Shown here one piece after another: positions 54,332 through 64,000 of a DNA stretch of 64,000 nt. Origin of the DNA: Adiantum capillus-veneris (taxonomy: Eukaryota > Streptophyta > Polypodiopsida > Polypodiales > Pteridaceae); contig CM043968.1 of the NCBI GenBank assembly GCA_014529385.2, positions 28,667,513-28,731,512 of the forward strand, read 5' to 3'. The position numbers and the translations under genes are program-made. Under the pieces are notes generated by a model. The model saw only the letters and a list, made by a program, of their open reading frames with translations. It searched no databases and had not been told where the DNA came from. The stretch's first letter is position 1. Every line of letters starts with the position of its first letter.

Positions 54332-57300
54332 ATGTCTACCCTAGATTCAAACGCAGCTTACACAAGCTTGGAGATCCCGACGATAGAGGAATATCCTCCC
54401 ACAATGGATCTTCCAAACTTGCAATTGATAAAGATCCATCTTGTTGAGAGAGTTTGGAGGATTGGTCATGAGAGTGAAGGACTATATAGATACATTGACG
54501 ACAATGAGGTCAATCTTTATAGGTGCTCAGATCCATACCTAGAAGAGATAACGGATTACAAGCTCTTATATGTCTACACATACGGAGTCGACTGTCAATG
54601 GAGATCTATAGTTGTCGACAAGTATGGACGAGAATACAGAGTTGTAGAAAGCACAAATCCACAGACTGTACTAGAAAGAGGTGAATATTTGGTCAATGAA
54701 GGACCACAAATGCCTCCACCAAACACGAGAATTCCTATAGGAATTCCAAGAAGAGAGCCACCACGATTCCCTTCAAGAGCGATAACGAGAGAAGGATTGG
54801 GAGAGTCTCCGGTTAGACTTGTAGACAATCGACGAGTTAGACCATCCCAAGTCCAGAAATGGGTAAAAAGAAAATACTCTGGAGATAAAGATCCGAGAGA
54901 TCACGTAGCGGCTTTTAGAAGAGTGATTAGAGCAGAGGAAGTTTTAGATTTTGAGACACAGTTTGCAGGATTTGGATTGACTCTAGAAGATGATGCAGCT
55001 ACATGGTTCGACTCGGTGGAAAAATGGGATTTTGAGACCCTAGATGAGCTGTTTGAGGAGTTTATTGAAGAATTCTCGCCAAAAGGCATTGCTCACAACA
55101 CGGTCACGCAAATCCATAGATTCAAACAGAAAGAGAATGAATCAGTACGCAAAGCATCATTATGGCTCAAGAGATATGTTAAGCTCTATCCGAGAGCGCA
55201 ATTACCTACGCAAGCACGACTGATGCTGATCTTTATCCAGGGAATGAGACATGTGGGCCTTCAAAAGGATCTGCATATGATAAGGAGGATGACGCTAAAT
55301 GAGTTGATCAAAGAAGCTCTTTATCTAGTGGATAACTGTGAGGCATACAAAGAAAAGGCCTTACAAAGTCAAGGAGATGACACATCCTCTCAGCACAGTG
55401 TTTCACAGATAAGTGAGTCCATTGCCAAGCCAACGGCACCTATTGATAAAAAAAAGCTTATCGACGACTTGGTCAAGAGGTTGATTCCTCTTGTAAGGTC
55501 TGATTCGGGAGAGCCGAAGTGGTGTGAAATTGAGAGAAAATGGACAAACTATACGGGTGAAGAGTGCTATTATAGCATGGAAAATGCTAGGGAGAGGTAT
55601 GTAAACCCTGTTCCAGAAGCACCTACTCCACCTAGATACATTACGGGGAATGCGCCAGGACCAGTAGGAGTTTTAAGGCCATAGCTTGTCTTAGGACAAC
55701 AACCTCCGCTGCCAGGTGCTAGAATGTAGGTAGACATGAGATACATGCCAATGATGGAAGCATCAAATAAACCAACGCCAGTACTAGCTACAATGTGGTA
55801 TAGCAACCAAAGTGAGTACTACCCTTCGGAGCAACAAAATGTGAGAGAAACACATGGAGTGGTGAGGCCTGTACAACCTCCACCTCCTGGGTTTTAGTCG
55901 AAAGAAAGAAGGTATGAAATGGATGAAATGGCATTGCGATTCATTGCAAATAGCGGCTTATCTAGGTCAAAGCTTGCTTATAGCCAAGAGGAAATGCTCA
56001 AAGAATCTCCTCAACCAGAGACAGATTGTCACAAAAGTCGTGACAACCACTTGGTCAAACAATGTCCTCATACGGAGATCACTGAAGTAAATGCCTATTG
56101 TCTTGAGTGTGGCATCTCTCACTTGAACCCCGATTGCCCGAAAAACCCAAACCAAATCAGGAAAATCACAACAAATGTATCAGGGATTGTTCATCTCCCT
56201 AGTAGCTCAGAAAATGAAAATGTCATACCAGTTCAAGTGGTTACAAGAGCACAAGCTCAAAAGAAAGCTGATGAGAATCCAGAGACAAAGAACACGGAAA
56301 GTGACACGAGTCCAAAGACAGATGATGGACTAAAGACAAACGCACCTAGTTAGAAAACCAAGAGCAAACGAAATAGTTAGAAAGCTAGAAAGCATAGGAG
56401 GAAAGCACGCAGGAAACGAGAGTAAAAATACCTAGTTGAAAAGCTTACCGAAGCTCAGGAGATGATAAAACAACATGAGGAAAAGGAGGCACCTTCTCTT
56501 ACACAGATGGTTAAACCTCTGGAAGAACCATCCACGGATGAGAAACCGAGAAGTGCTAGTTCAGGAGGATCTGTGTTGGCAGAGAAGGTTAATGAGACAT
56601 TAGATGCCCTCTTGAAAGCCTATGATGTGAGGCTCAAAAACAACCAAACCCAAGAACACAGGTGGATGACATATCCCTATGCGGAACTAGAAAAGCAAAA
56701 ATTTGAAATGTGCCAGAAAATGATTCAAACAACCCAAGCTTTATTAGAACCACCAATTGCAAAACCTGAGGATGTGATCCGTGTCATGCGTACACAAGTA
56801 ATCCCACCAAACCAGGAACTAAAAGAGCCAGACTCTAGTCATGAGCACAGACCAAACCTCAAAGACCCAGCATTAGAACCAAGGATAGTACTGAATACCA
56901 CTGATAACTCTTCTGAGGGATTTCACCAAGCTATACCTGAGGATTGTAAAGAGATAGATGGTCTTGACGAATTGTGGAAACAAGTCAGAGAGGCCAATGA
57001 AGCCGATGAGCTAAGAAGACGAGTAGACAAGACTGGTGATGACCGAGGAGTGTTTCTACCACCAATAGAGGAATTTGAGACTGGATCTCAAATGAATCTA
57101 GACGTGCAATCGTATTGGGGCGACAAAGGATCTGTACAATCTATGGATAGTCAACCCCATTCGCTAAGAACACTACCGTCCTACATGGGAGAGTACGAGA
57201 CCAAGTCAGATGTGGTTGCAGTCCCATCACAGAGACTGTCTCCCAACAAGGCCATCGATTCAAAGGGGCTAGTAGATATTCTATCTACTCCAGTCACCTG

Positions 57301-57901
57301 TACAATAATGTTAGTCGAGTTGCTCAGAATACGACCAAACATGTGGGCTAATGTGGGTAAATGTCTAGAGAAATTTGGTGTAAAAACCCCAATGACTCAA
57401 ATCGAGGAAGGCATCAAAGAGCTTGAAATGCCTCAACTAAATACTAGGCCAGTTCCATTAAACAAGGTAGGCGAGTATTACGAGGGAGAAGAGGGAAACA
57501 CCACCCTTCTTGTGGAATTCAATAATTTAAAAACCATGGAAATCCTTGACAGTGGAGCTGGTGTGGCCATTGCAATCAAAGAGGTTTGGAAAAAATGGGA
57601 AAAACCTGCCTTGATATCCACACGAATGACCCTGCAGCTTGCAGACGGACACAAGGAAAAGCCCCTAGGACTGCTAGAAAAAGTACTTGTTACTTCTTGT
57701 GGCATTGAATATGAACACACTTTTGCTGTTGTTGACTTTGGCAAGAAGAACAACTATGACATCATTCTGGGAAGACCATTCCTACGACAATTGAAAATGG
57801 TCCAAGATTGGGGTTATGACCATATATACCTCAGACATATGGAAACCATAACAAAGGTAAACTTAAGGGACCATAGTTATAGGGATGTGAGAGGAGTTTG
57901 A
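54332..57901 (+). pseudogene. Element L gag-protease, single frame with internal stops
   Basis: From ATG 54332 (MSTLDSNAAYTSLEIPTIEE) one frame runs ~1,190 codons to TGA 57899, interrupted by stops at 55682, 55727, 55895, 56351, 56378 (all TAG) and 56423 (TAA). Residues ~190-320 form the capsid-like core (DDAATWFDSVEKWDFETLDE, EEFSPKGIAHNTVTQIHRFK). Two knuckle-like motifs: CHKSRDNHLVKQC (56027-56065) and CLECGISHLNPDC (56099-56137). Charged, coiled linker ~56460-57300. Aspartic protease ILDSGAGVAIAIKEVW with DSGA at 57548-57559, and DIILGRPFLRQLKMVQDWG. Long first ORF (450 codons) intact to 55684. It would form particles and cleave the polyprotein. Confidence 0.85.
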
Positions 57902-58091
57902 TTCCGCCACAGTAGCAGGATCAGAACTTCCAGCTTGGTTAGGTAAGCCTAAAGAACTGTGGATGTGTGGAGCTTCACAATGTGGTAGCTTGAAACGTGC
58001 GGAATGTATTCTAGAGTGGGTTATAGAGGATATGGACTATATCCCAGAACCATTTCCTGAAGAAGAGTTAGAGCCTTTTGGATGGGAACAC
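57893..58091 (+). pseudogene. Element L post-protease frame (before K)
   Basis: A shift of one base near 57895 restores an open frame: EFDSATVAGSELPAWLGK, LWMCGASQCGSLKRAEC, DYIPEPFPEEELEPFGWEH. It runs open into the K insertion and continues in the same frame at 63675. Linker between protease and RT; function unknown. Confidence 0.75.
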
Positions 58092-58862
58092 TGTTAAGTA
58101 TGGAGCCTGATTTACCCTTGTAATTTTCTGTGGTAAAAGCGCACATTTGTAAGGCCCCCATTATGAGGAGAAGCCATCGTGCGTGAAGGAAAATCACTCA
58201 CCGGAAACCAAAATTTTCACGGACAAGAATCAGGGGCAACTCGCCGGAATATTCTTTTTCGCCGGAATATTATGGCCGGACGGCGGCCGGAAAGTGGTCG
58301 GAAAACAACCGGTCGGTTGGCCGGTGGCCGGTAGTCAATGGCCGATGGCCAGTGGTCGGAAGTCGATGGCCAGTGGCCGGTGGTCGGAAGTCAATGGCCT
58401 GTGGCCGGTGGCCGAATTCAAAAGCGGACTTGTCTTCTCAAGGGCGGTCACACATGGGCGGATTGGAGGGTCCGATTTGGACTTTTTCGCACAAGGGCGG
58501 CTACACATGGCTGTCTCTCATAAGAGAGGGCAGCCCTTTTGGCCTATAAAAGGAGGCCATTTCTACACACATTTCATAGTGTGAAGTTGATGCAACAAGG
58601 TGAGTGTGAGGTGGTGAGAGTGAAGCAAGGCGGGAGCTCCATTAAGGGTATAATCCCTTTGTAAACTACTTCTTGTTTTGAAGTACTAAAGCCATTGAGT
58701 GGCTGCTTTCCCGTGGACGTAGCCCACATTGGGTGAACCACGTATATTGTGTGTACTCTCTCTCTCTCTCTCTCTACTCTATAATCTCGTGTATATAAAT
58801 CTGTCTCTCTCCATTAAGTAATCTACTCAATTATCTATTTAGCTACGTCTTATTTCCTAACA
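58092..58862 (+). repeat. 5' LTR of element K
   Basis: Includes a GGCCGGTGGTCGGAAGTCAA-type minisatellite (~58300-58425, units near 30 bp), a TATA box and a (CT)n run (~58756-58775). Confidence 0.95.
58545..58553 (+). promoter_or_regulatory. Probable TATA box of the K LTR
   Basis: TATAAAAGG inside GGCCTATAAAAGGAGGCC. The same motif is in all four I/K LTRs. Likely drives element transcription, with the R region starting shortly downstream. Confidence 0.7.
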
Positions 58863-58864
58863 AC

Positions 58865-58876
58865 TGGTATCAGAGC
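58865..58876 (+). other. Primer binding site, element K
   Basis: TGGTATCAGAGC, an exact Met-tRNA complement, two bases after the LTR. Confidence 0.93.
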
Positions 58877-58935
58877 AAGGTTTTCTCGTAGCTAAATTAT
58901 CTCAAGGAAAGGAATCCTTGAATTGAGTGGGAGTT

Positions 58936-60351
58936 ATGGCGGGGGAAGGGAAGCTCAAGATTGAGAAGTTCAACGGAAAAAACTACCAACATTGGAAGAT
59001 GCAGATTGAAGACTATCTCTACCAGAAGGACCTCTATTTGCCACTAGGCGGTCTTGCGAAGAAGCCCGCAACAATGGCAGATGAAGCATGGATTGTCCTT
59101 GATCGAAAGGCACTGGGAACAATCCGGTTAAGCTTGGCGTCAATAGTGGCCTTCAATGTTTCGGAGATGAAGACCACGGAGGACTTGATGAAGTCACTTG
59201 ACGACTTCTATGAGAAACCATCGGCATCCAATAAGGTATTTCTTATGAAGCGCTTGTTCAATCTAAAGATGGCAGAGAATGGTTCAGTTGCAGAACACCT
59301 AAATGACTTTAACACAAACATAAGTCAACTTCGATCAGTGAAAATCAATTTCGATGACGAAGTGCGAGCTCTCCTTATACTATCATCTCTACCGGATAGT
59401 TGGGACAGCCTTGTGATGGCTGTAAGTAATTCTATCTCTGGCACAAATACTCTTAAGTTTGATGATGTTGTGGGTGTTCTCCTAAGCGAGGAAATGTGAA
59501 GGAGAAGCACAGGAGAATCATCAAGTGCTGCACTATCAGTGGAAACAAGAGGAAGGCCTAAGGAGAGGTTCAAAAACCAAAAGGGTCGTGATCGCTCAAG
59601 GCGGAGCAAGTCACGCACAAAGTCAGTTCTTGAATGTTGGAACTGCGGCAAGAAGGGCCACATCAAGAAGGATTGCTGGTCCAAGAAGAAGAAGGAGACA
59701 GAGTCTCAAAACAACAAGCCAACATCGGAGGCCAATGTGGCAGGTAAAGTAGAGCAAGATGCTCTAATTCTCTCATTAGACAATGTGTCTAATTCTTGGA
59801 TAGTAGATTCCAGGGCTTCATTCCATGCGACACCACACAAGCAACATTTCCAAGACTACACCAAAGGTAATTTTGGGTATGTATACTTGGGAGATGATGA
59901 AGCTTGTGAGATTGTCGGCAAAGGTACAATTTCTGTCAAAACTGCTAACGGAAATGAATGGAAGCTTAAAGATGTTAGGCATGTTCCTTCTCTTCGCAAA
60001 AATTTGATCTCTACAGGACAATTGGACGATGAAGGTCATAACATTTCATTCGGAAACAAACGGTGGAAGATCTCAAAGGGATCTTTGGTGGTTGCCAAGG
60101 GAGAAAAAGTCGGTACACTTTACTTGTGTACTGTTAGCACGCAACCTTCAGCTTATGCAGCAACTACAGAAGTTGACAGTGCGGTGTGGCACTACCGACT
60201 TGGGCATATGAGTGCCAAAGGAATGCAAATCCTTCAAACAAAGAAGCTTCTACCAGGTTTGAAAGAAGTGGATTTAGAGTTCTGTGAAGATTGTGTTTAT
60301 GGTAAACAAAAGAGGGTAAAATTTCAAAAATCAGGAAATGAAAGAAAATAA
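58936..60351 (+). pseudogene. Element K gag, protease and integrase zinc region
   Basis: ATG at 58936 (MAGEGKLKIEKFNGKNYQHW). TGA at 59497 replaces CGA of I (SEEMRRR). Knuckle CWNCGKKGHIKKDC (~59635-59676). Protease site is DSRA (GAT 59806, AGG 59812) instead of DSGA in I, expected to inactivate it. Integrase zinc region WHYRLGHMSAKG/CEDCVYGK (~60187-60308). A 2-bp deletion near 60345 shifts the frame and ends this segment at GNERK stop. Confidence 0.92.
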
Positions 60352-60841
60352 AAAACTTGAGTTGGTTCATTCTGATGTTTGGGGTCCTGCAAGTACACCA
60401 TCACTTGGTGGCTCATTGTACTATGTAACATTCATAGACGATGCGAGTAGAAAAACATGGGTTTATGTCATGAAGAATAAATCCGATGTATTTTTCATAT
60501 TTCAAAGGTGGAAAGCCTTTGTGGAAAATGAAACAGGTACCAAGGTTAAATGCCTCAGATCCGACAATGGAGGCGAATATTGCAGCCAAGTTTTTGAAAG
60601 CTTTTGTGCTAGCAATGGCATTTGGAGGCAAAGGACAACCCCAAGGACACCTCAACAAAATGGGATTTCGGAAAGGATGAACAGGACAATCATGGAACGA
60701 GCACGAAGCATGCGGCTACATGCAGGCCTACCGCTTGAGCTTTGGGCGAAAGCTGTAAGTACGTCTGTGTACTTAATCAATCGGTCACCCTCAACGGCAT
60801 TGGATGGGGGAGTTCCATAAGAGGCATGGACAGGTAAACCG
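60338..60841 (+). pseudogene. Element K integrase core
   Basis: After the frameshift: LVHSDVWGPASTPSLGGSLY, FIDDASRKTWVYVM, SDNGGEYCSQVF, TPQQNGISERMN, holding the D, D and E catalytic residues. TAA at 60818 replaces GAA (GVPEEAW in I). Confidence 0.92.
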
Positions 60842-62815
60842 GTGAATTATGCATTTCTCAAAGTGTTTGGGTGTGAGGCTTTCATGCACATAGATAGAAG
60901 CCTAAGATCAAAGCTAGATGCAAAGTCCAAAAAGTGTTTCTTCATTGGCTATGCAGAAGGAGACTGTTGGTATCGCCTATGGAATCCTGAAGATGGTAAA
61001 ATCTTAAGGAGTAGGGATGTAATTTTTAACGAACAAAATATGTACAAAGATTACTTGGAAAGAAAACAAACAAAAGAAACAGGTGATGAGTACATGGAGC
61101 TTGAGGACGGTGAAGACTCAAGGACTGCAAACGGTGACAATGTGCAACAACGTCAACCAAATGAGGAGCCTCAACCTATTCCCCGAAGATCTACAAGAGC
61201 AAGTAGACCTCCAGAAAGGTTTGTTCCTTCCTTCAACCATCTCTTGATCTCAGATTCTGGAGAGCCGGAATCATACGAAGAAGCTATGCAACATGAATCC
61301 AAAGAACAATGGACGAAGAGCATGCAAGTGGAGATGGACTCACTACATCGCAACCAAACATGGGAGTTGGTTGAGTTGCCTAAAGGTAAGCGGGCACTTC
61401 AAAACAAATGGGTGTACAAGCTGAAGGAAGAAGAAGGTGGGAAGAAAAGGTACAAGTTTAGGCTTGTGGTAAAAGGGTTTTTTCAAAAGAAAGGTATTGA
61501 CTTCAATGAAATATTTTCTCCTGTTGTGAAAATGAACTCAATTAGGCTTGTCTTAAGCCTTGTGGCTGCTCATGATTTAAATCTCGAGCAAATGGATGTA
61601 AATACGGCATTCCCTCACGGTGACTTAGAGGAGGAAATCTACATGCTTCAACCAAAGGGGTATGAAGTAAAAGGTAAGGAGAAAATGGTTTGCAGATTAA
61701 AGAAGAGCTTGTATGGTTTAAAGCAAGCATCAAGACAATGGTACTTGAAGTTTGATCGATGGATGTTGGATCATGGATTCACAAGATGCAACTCGGATCA
61801 CTGCGTCTACACGAAGAATTTGGGAGATGGGAAATTCATCATCCTAATGTTGTATGTTGATGACCTGTTGACAGCAAGTGCTAACATGCAGGACATCAAA
61901 GACCTAAAAGAGGAGCTGTCCAAATCTTTTTCAATGAAAGATTTAGGTGCTGCAAAGAGGATACTTGGTATGAAAATATCAAGGGACAGGACGAAGAAGA
62001 CAATAAAGCTATCTCAAGAAGATTACATCAAGAAGGTACTAGAAAGGTTTGCTATGCAAAATGCAAAACCAGTTTCTACACCTTTGGCTGGTCATTTTAA
62101 ACTAACGAAGGATATGTGTCCAAAGACACAAGAGGAGATAGCCTATATGTCTAAAGTTCCATATGCTGCAGCGGTAGGTTCTCTAATGTATGCTATGGTC
62201 TGGACAAGGCCAGACATTGCACATGCAGTGGGAGTTGTGAGTAGGTTCATGGACAACCCAGGTAAAGAGCATTGGCAAGCTGTGAAGTGGATACTTAGGT
62301 ATCTAAAAGGGACAACAACAAATGCTTTGTATTTTGGAGGAATTGATATTTTTCTAGAAGGGTATACTGATGCAGATATGGCAGGTGACAAAGATACTCG
62401 AAGGAGCACTACTGGCTATGTGTTCATGGTTGGAGGCACAGCAGTAAGCTGGGCTTCAAAGCTGCAGAAAGTGGTTTCACTTTCTACCACGGAAGCAGAG
62501 TATGTAGCAATGACGGAGGCAAGCAAAGAAATTCTGTGGCTTCACAGATTCTTAGAAGAGCTTGGATTCAAACAAGACAATTGTGTCTTGTATAGTGATA
62601 GCCAAAGCGCTATCCATCTTGCGAAGAACTCAACCTTTCATTCAAGGACAAAGCACATTGAAGTGAGATATCACTTCATACGCACTCTTTTGGAAGAGGG
62701 ACAGCTAAAGCTTGGAAAGGTGCATAAAAGTGAAAATCCTGCAGACATGTTTACAAAGGTGGTCAACAAGGAGAAGTTGAGCTTTTGCTCATCTTCAATC
62801 GGCATTCAAGGATAA
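60842..62815 (+). pseudogene. Element K integrase end, RT and RNase H
   Basis: Open for 657 codons: NYAFLKVFGCEAFMHIDRSL, FIGYAEGDCWYRLW, RT with TWELVELPKGKRALQNKWVY, MDVNTAFPHGDLEEEIYML, catalytic LYVDDLLTAS, and RNase H with YTDADMAGDKDTRRSTTGYV, LSTTEAEYVAM, SDSQSAIHLAKNS. Normal stop at 62813. Intact in itself; cut off from gag only by the upstream lesions. Confidence 0.93.
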
Positions 62816-62875
62816 GAAGCCAGAATGGAAAGTAGTCATAGGTTTGGTTTGGAGATTAGTCTCCAAGTGGGAAAT

Positions 62876-63669
62876 TGTTAAGTATGGAGCCTGATTTACC
62901 CTTGTAATTTTCTGTGGTAAAAGTGCACATTTGTAAGGCCCCCATTATGAGGAGAAGCCATCGTGCGTGAAGGAAAATCACTCACCGGAAACGAAAATTT
63001 TCACGGACAAGAATCAGGGGCAACTTTAAAGGCCTCAGGGACGGAGGTCCCCGAGACTTTTTTTCGTCGGAATATTATGCCCGGACGGCGGCCGGAAAGT
63101 GGTCGGAAAACAACCGGTCGGTTGGCCGGTGGCCGGTAGTCAATGGCTGATGGCCGGTGATCGGAAGTCAATGGCCGGTGGCCGGTGGTCGGAAGTCAAT
63201 GGCCGGTGGCCGGTGGCCGAATTCAAAAGCGGACTTGTCTTCTCAAGGGCGGCCACACATGGGCGGATTGGAGGGTCCGATTTGGACTTATTCGCACAAG
63301 GGCGGCTACACATGGCTGTCTCTCATAAGAGAGGGCAGCCCTTTTGGCCTATAAAAGGAGGCCATTTCTACACACATTTCATAGTGTGAAGTTGATGCAA
63401 CAAGGTGAGTGTGAGGTGGTGAGAGTGAAGCAAGGCGAGAGCTCCATTAAGGGTATAATCCCTTTGTAAACTACTTCTTGTTTTGAAGTACTAAAGCCAT
63501 TGAGTGGCTGCTTTCCCGTGGACGTAGCCCACATTGGGTGAACCACGTATATCGTGTGTACTCTCTCTCTCTCTCTCTCTCTACTCTATAATCTCGTGTA
63601 TATAAATTTGTCTCTCTCCATTAAGTAATCTACTCAATTATCTATTAAGCTACGTCTTATTTTCTAACA
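62876..63669 (+). repeat. 3' LTR of element K
   Basis: Matches the 5' LTR except for a replaced stretch at ~63026-63062 (TTTAAAGGCCTCAGGGACG...) where the 5' LTR has a short CGCCGGAATATTC-type sequence. TATA box at ~63350. Confidence 0.95.
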
Positions 63670-63674
63670 AACAC

Positions 63675-64000
63675 ATCTTGGCTACTTTGTACGTGTGCGC
63701 CGTGGAGGATGCTCCCACAACAAAGTTTTGTGATGAAAATGGCTATGATGTCGTTCCTTATTTTGCAGTGAGTGTAATCCAGGAAAATGAAGAGAACCAG
63801 ACATCAACAAGATCTCGACATAAGGAGCAAACAAAGAAATGTGGAGAATCAAAAGATGAAGAAGACGACGAGTTCTATGACTCTGTAGAACACTTCGAGC
63901 TTCAAGAAGATCAACGACCCAAGAATCAATGTCATCGCTACACGAATAAAGTGCATCAAAAGTGGATTCCGAAGTCCTCTTTGAAGACACAGCCACCACA
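63675..64000 (+). pseudogene. Element L pol linker, continuing past window end
   Basis: Directly after the TSD the frame of 57893-58091 resumes: ILATLYVCAVEDAPTTKFCD, GYDVVPYFAVSVIQ, then a charged stretch (KDEEDDEFYDSVEHFELQED) and KVHQKWIPKSSLKTQPP. Open to the last base, with no RT motif yet. Not recognised as a named domain. Confidence 0.7.

Larger units (their letters stand above)
58092..63669 (+). mobile_element. Element K: Ty1/copia LTR retrotransposon inserted in L
   Basis: LTRs 58092-58862 and 62876-63669 (771 and 794 bp, TGTTAAGTATGG...CTAACA), TSD AACAC at 58087-58091 and 63670-63674, primer site 58865-58876, polypurine tract before 62876. Same family as I, opposite orientation. 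Four lesions in the polyprotein; the RT active site is intact. Confidence 0.96.
49768..64000 (+). mobile_element. Element L: Ty3/gypsy LTR retrotransposon (5' part), host of K
   Basis: 5' LTR present twice in tandem (49768-50713, 50714-51656), a tRNA-Asp-like primer site 51658-51675, a 2.65-kb leader with palindromes, gag-protease 54332-58091 and the continuing open frame 63675-64000 across copia K. RT, integrase and 3' LTR lie beyond the window. The primer type points to the Athila/Tat side of gypsy (inference), but the gag is not one I recognise. The left TSD cannot be checked. Confidence 0.85.

Noticed and set aside
58183..58584. Long open frames rich in GGRW/SQWPVAGG repeats in the K LTRs (also 43662-44155, 63099-63389, 39014-39214)
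   Set aside because: They are translations of the GGCC-rich minisatellite of the LTR in several frames on both strands; no start context or homology.

Overview
The window is nuclear DNA of a land plant, probably a seed plant with a large, retrotransposon-rich genome. Evidence: many LTR retrotransposons of plant Ty1/copia and Ty3/gypsy type, most primed by initiator Met-tRNA (TGGTATCAGAGC) and one by a tRNA-Asp-like site, with 5-bp target duplications (TSDs); a spliced plant-type gene fragment; long (CT)n/(GA)n microsatellites. No bacterial operons, rRNA, tRNA or CRISPR were seen. The species cannot be named from the sequence.

Layout. 1-14294 is a cluster of one Ty3/gypsy family (called family 1: copies B, A, C) plus a non-coding companion (E). 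A (780-6758, +) is inserted in B (-) with TSD AGAAC. C (6881-11707, -) has two unlike LTRs and no matching TSD, so it looks recombinant. E (11708-14294, -) has LTRs, a primer site and repeats but no coding capacity. 14295-18880 holds the only recognisable host gene: two exons (16150-16290 and 15601-15909, -) of a CCCH/G-patch-type protein with a Tudor-like domain. Its later exons are not visible, and the retrotransposon cluster lies downstream of exon 2.

18881-28165 is decayed minus-strand coding DNA (O, unidentified, and M, a gypsy integrase end) interrupted by copia element F (20616-25606, -, TSD GATTG). 28809-46674 is H, a gypsy element with 1.77-kb LTRs (+, TSD TCGTA). H was itself hit by copia G (31844-37020, -, in gag) and copia I (38677-44242, -, in the reverse-transcriptase active site; TSD ATATC). 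46988-48525 is J, a solo LTR of the H family (-, TSD GGCCA). 49200-49767 is the other half of integrase M. 49768 to the window end is L, a gypsy element with a tandemly doubled 5' LTR, a tRNA-Asp-like primer site, a 2.65-kb leader and one long gag-protease frame. Copia K (58092-63669, +, TSD AACAC), a sister of I, sits inside L.

No element is fully intact. I, K and G are the youngest-looking. Several have lost catalytic residues (F RT YVDN, C RT FFNEF, K protease DSRA, H protease DPSSA).

The most unusual signal is in the leader of L: seven copies of a perfect 24-31-bp palindrome built on ACGCGT, spaced 130-300 bp, with related half-sites in the leader and LTRs. They could be protein-binding sites or RNA hairpins with a self-complementary CGCG loop.
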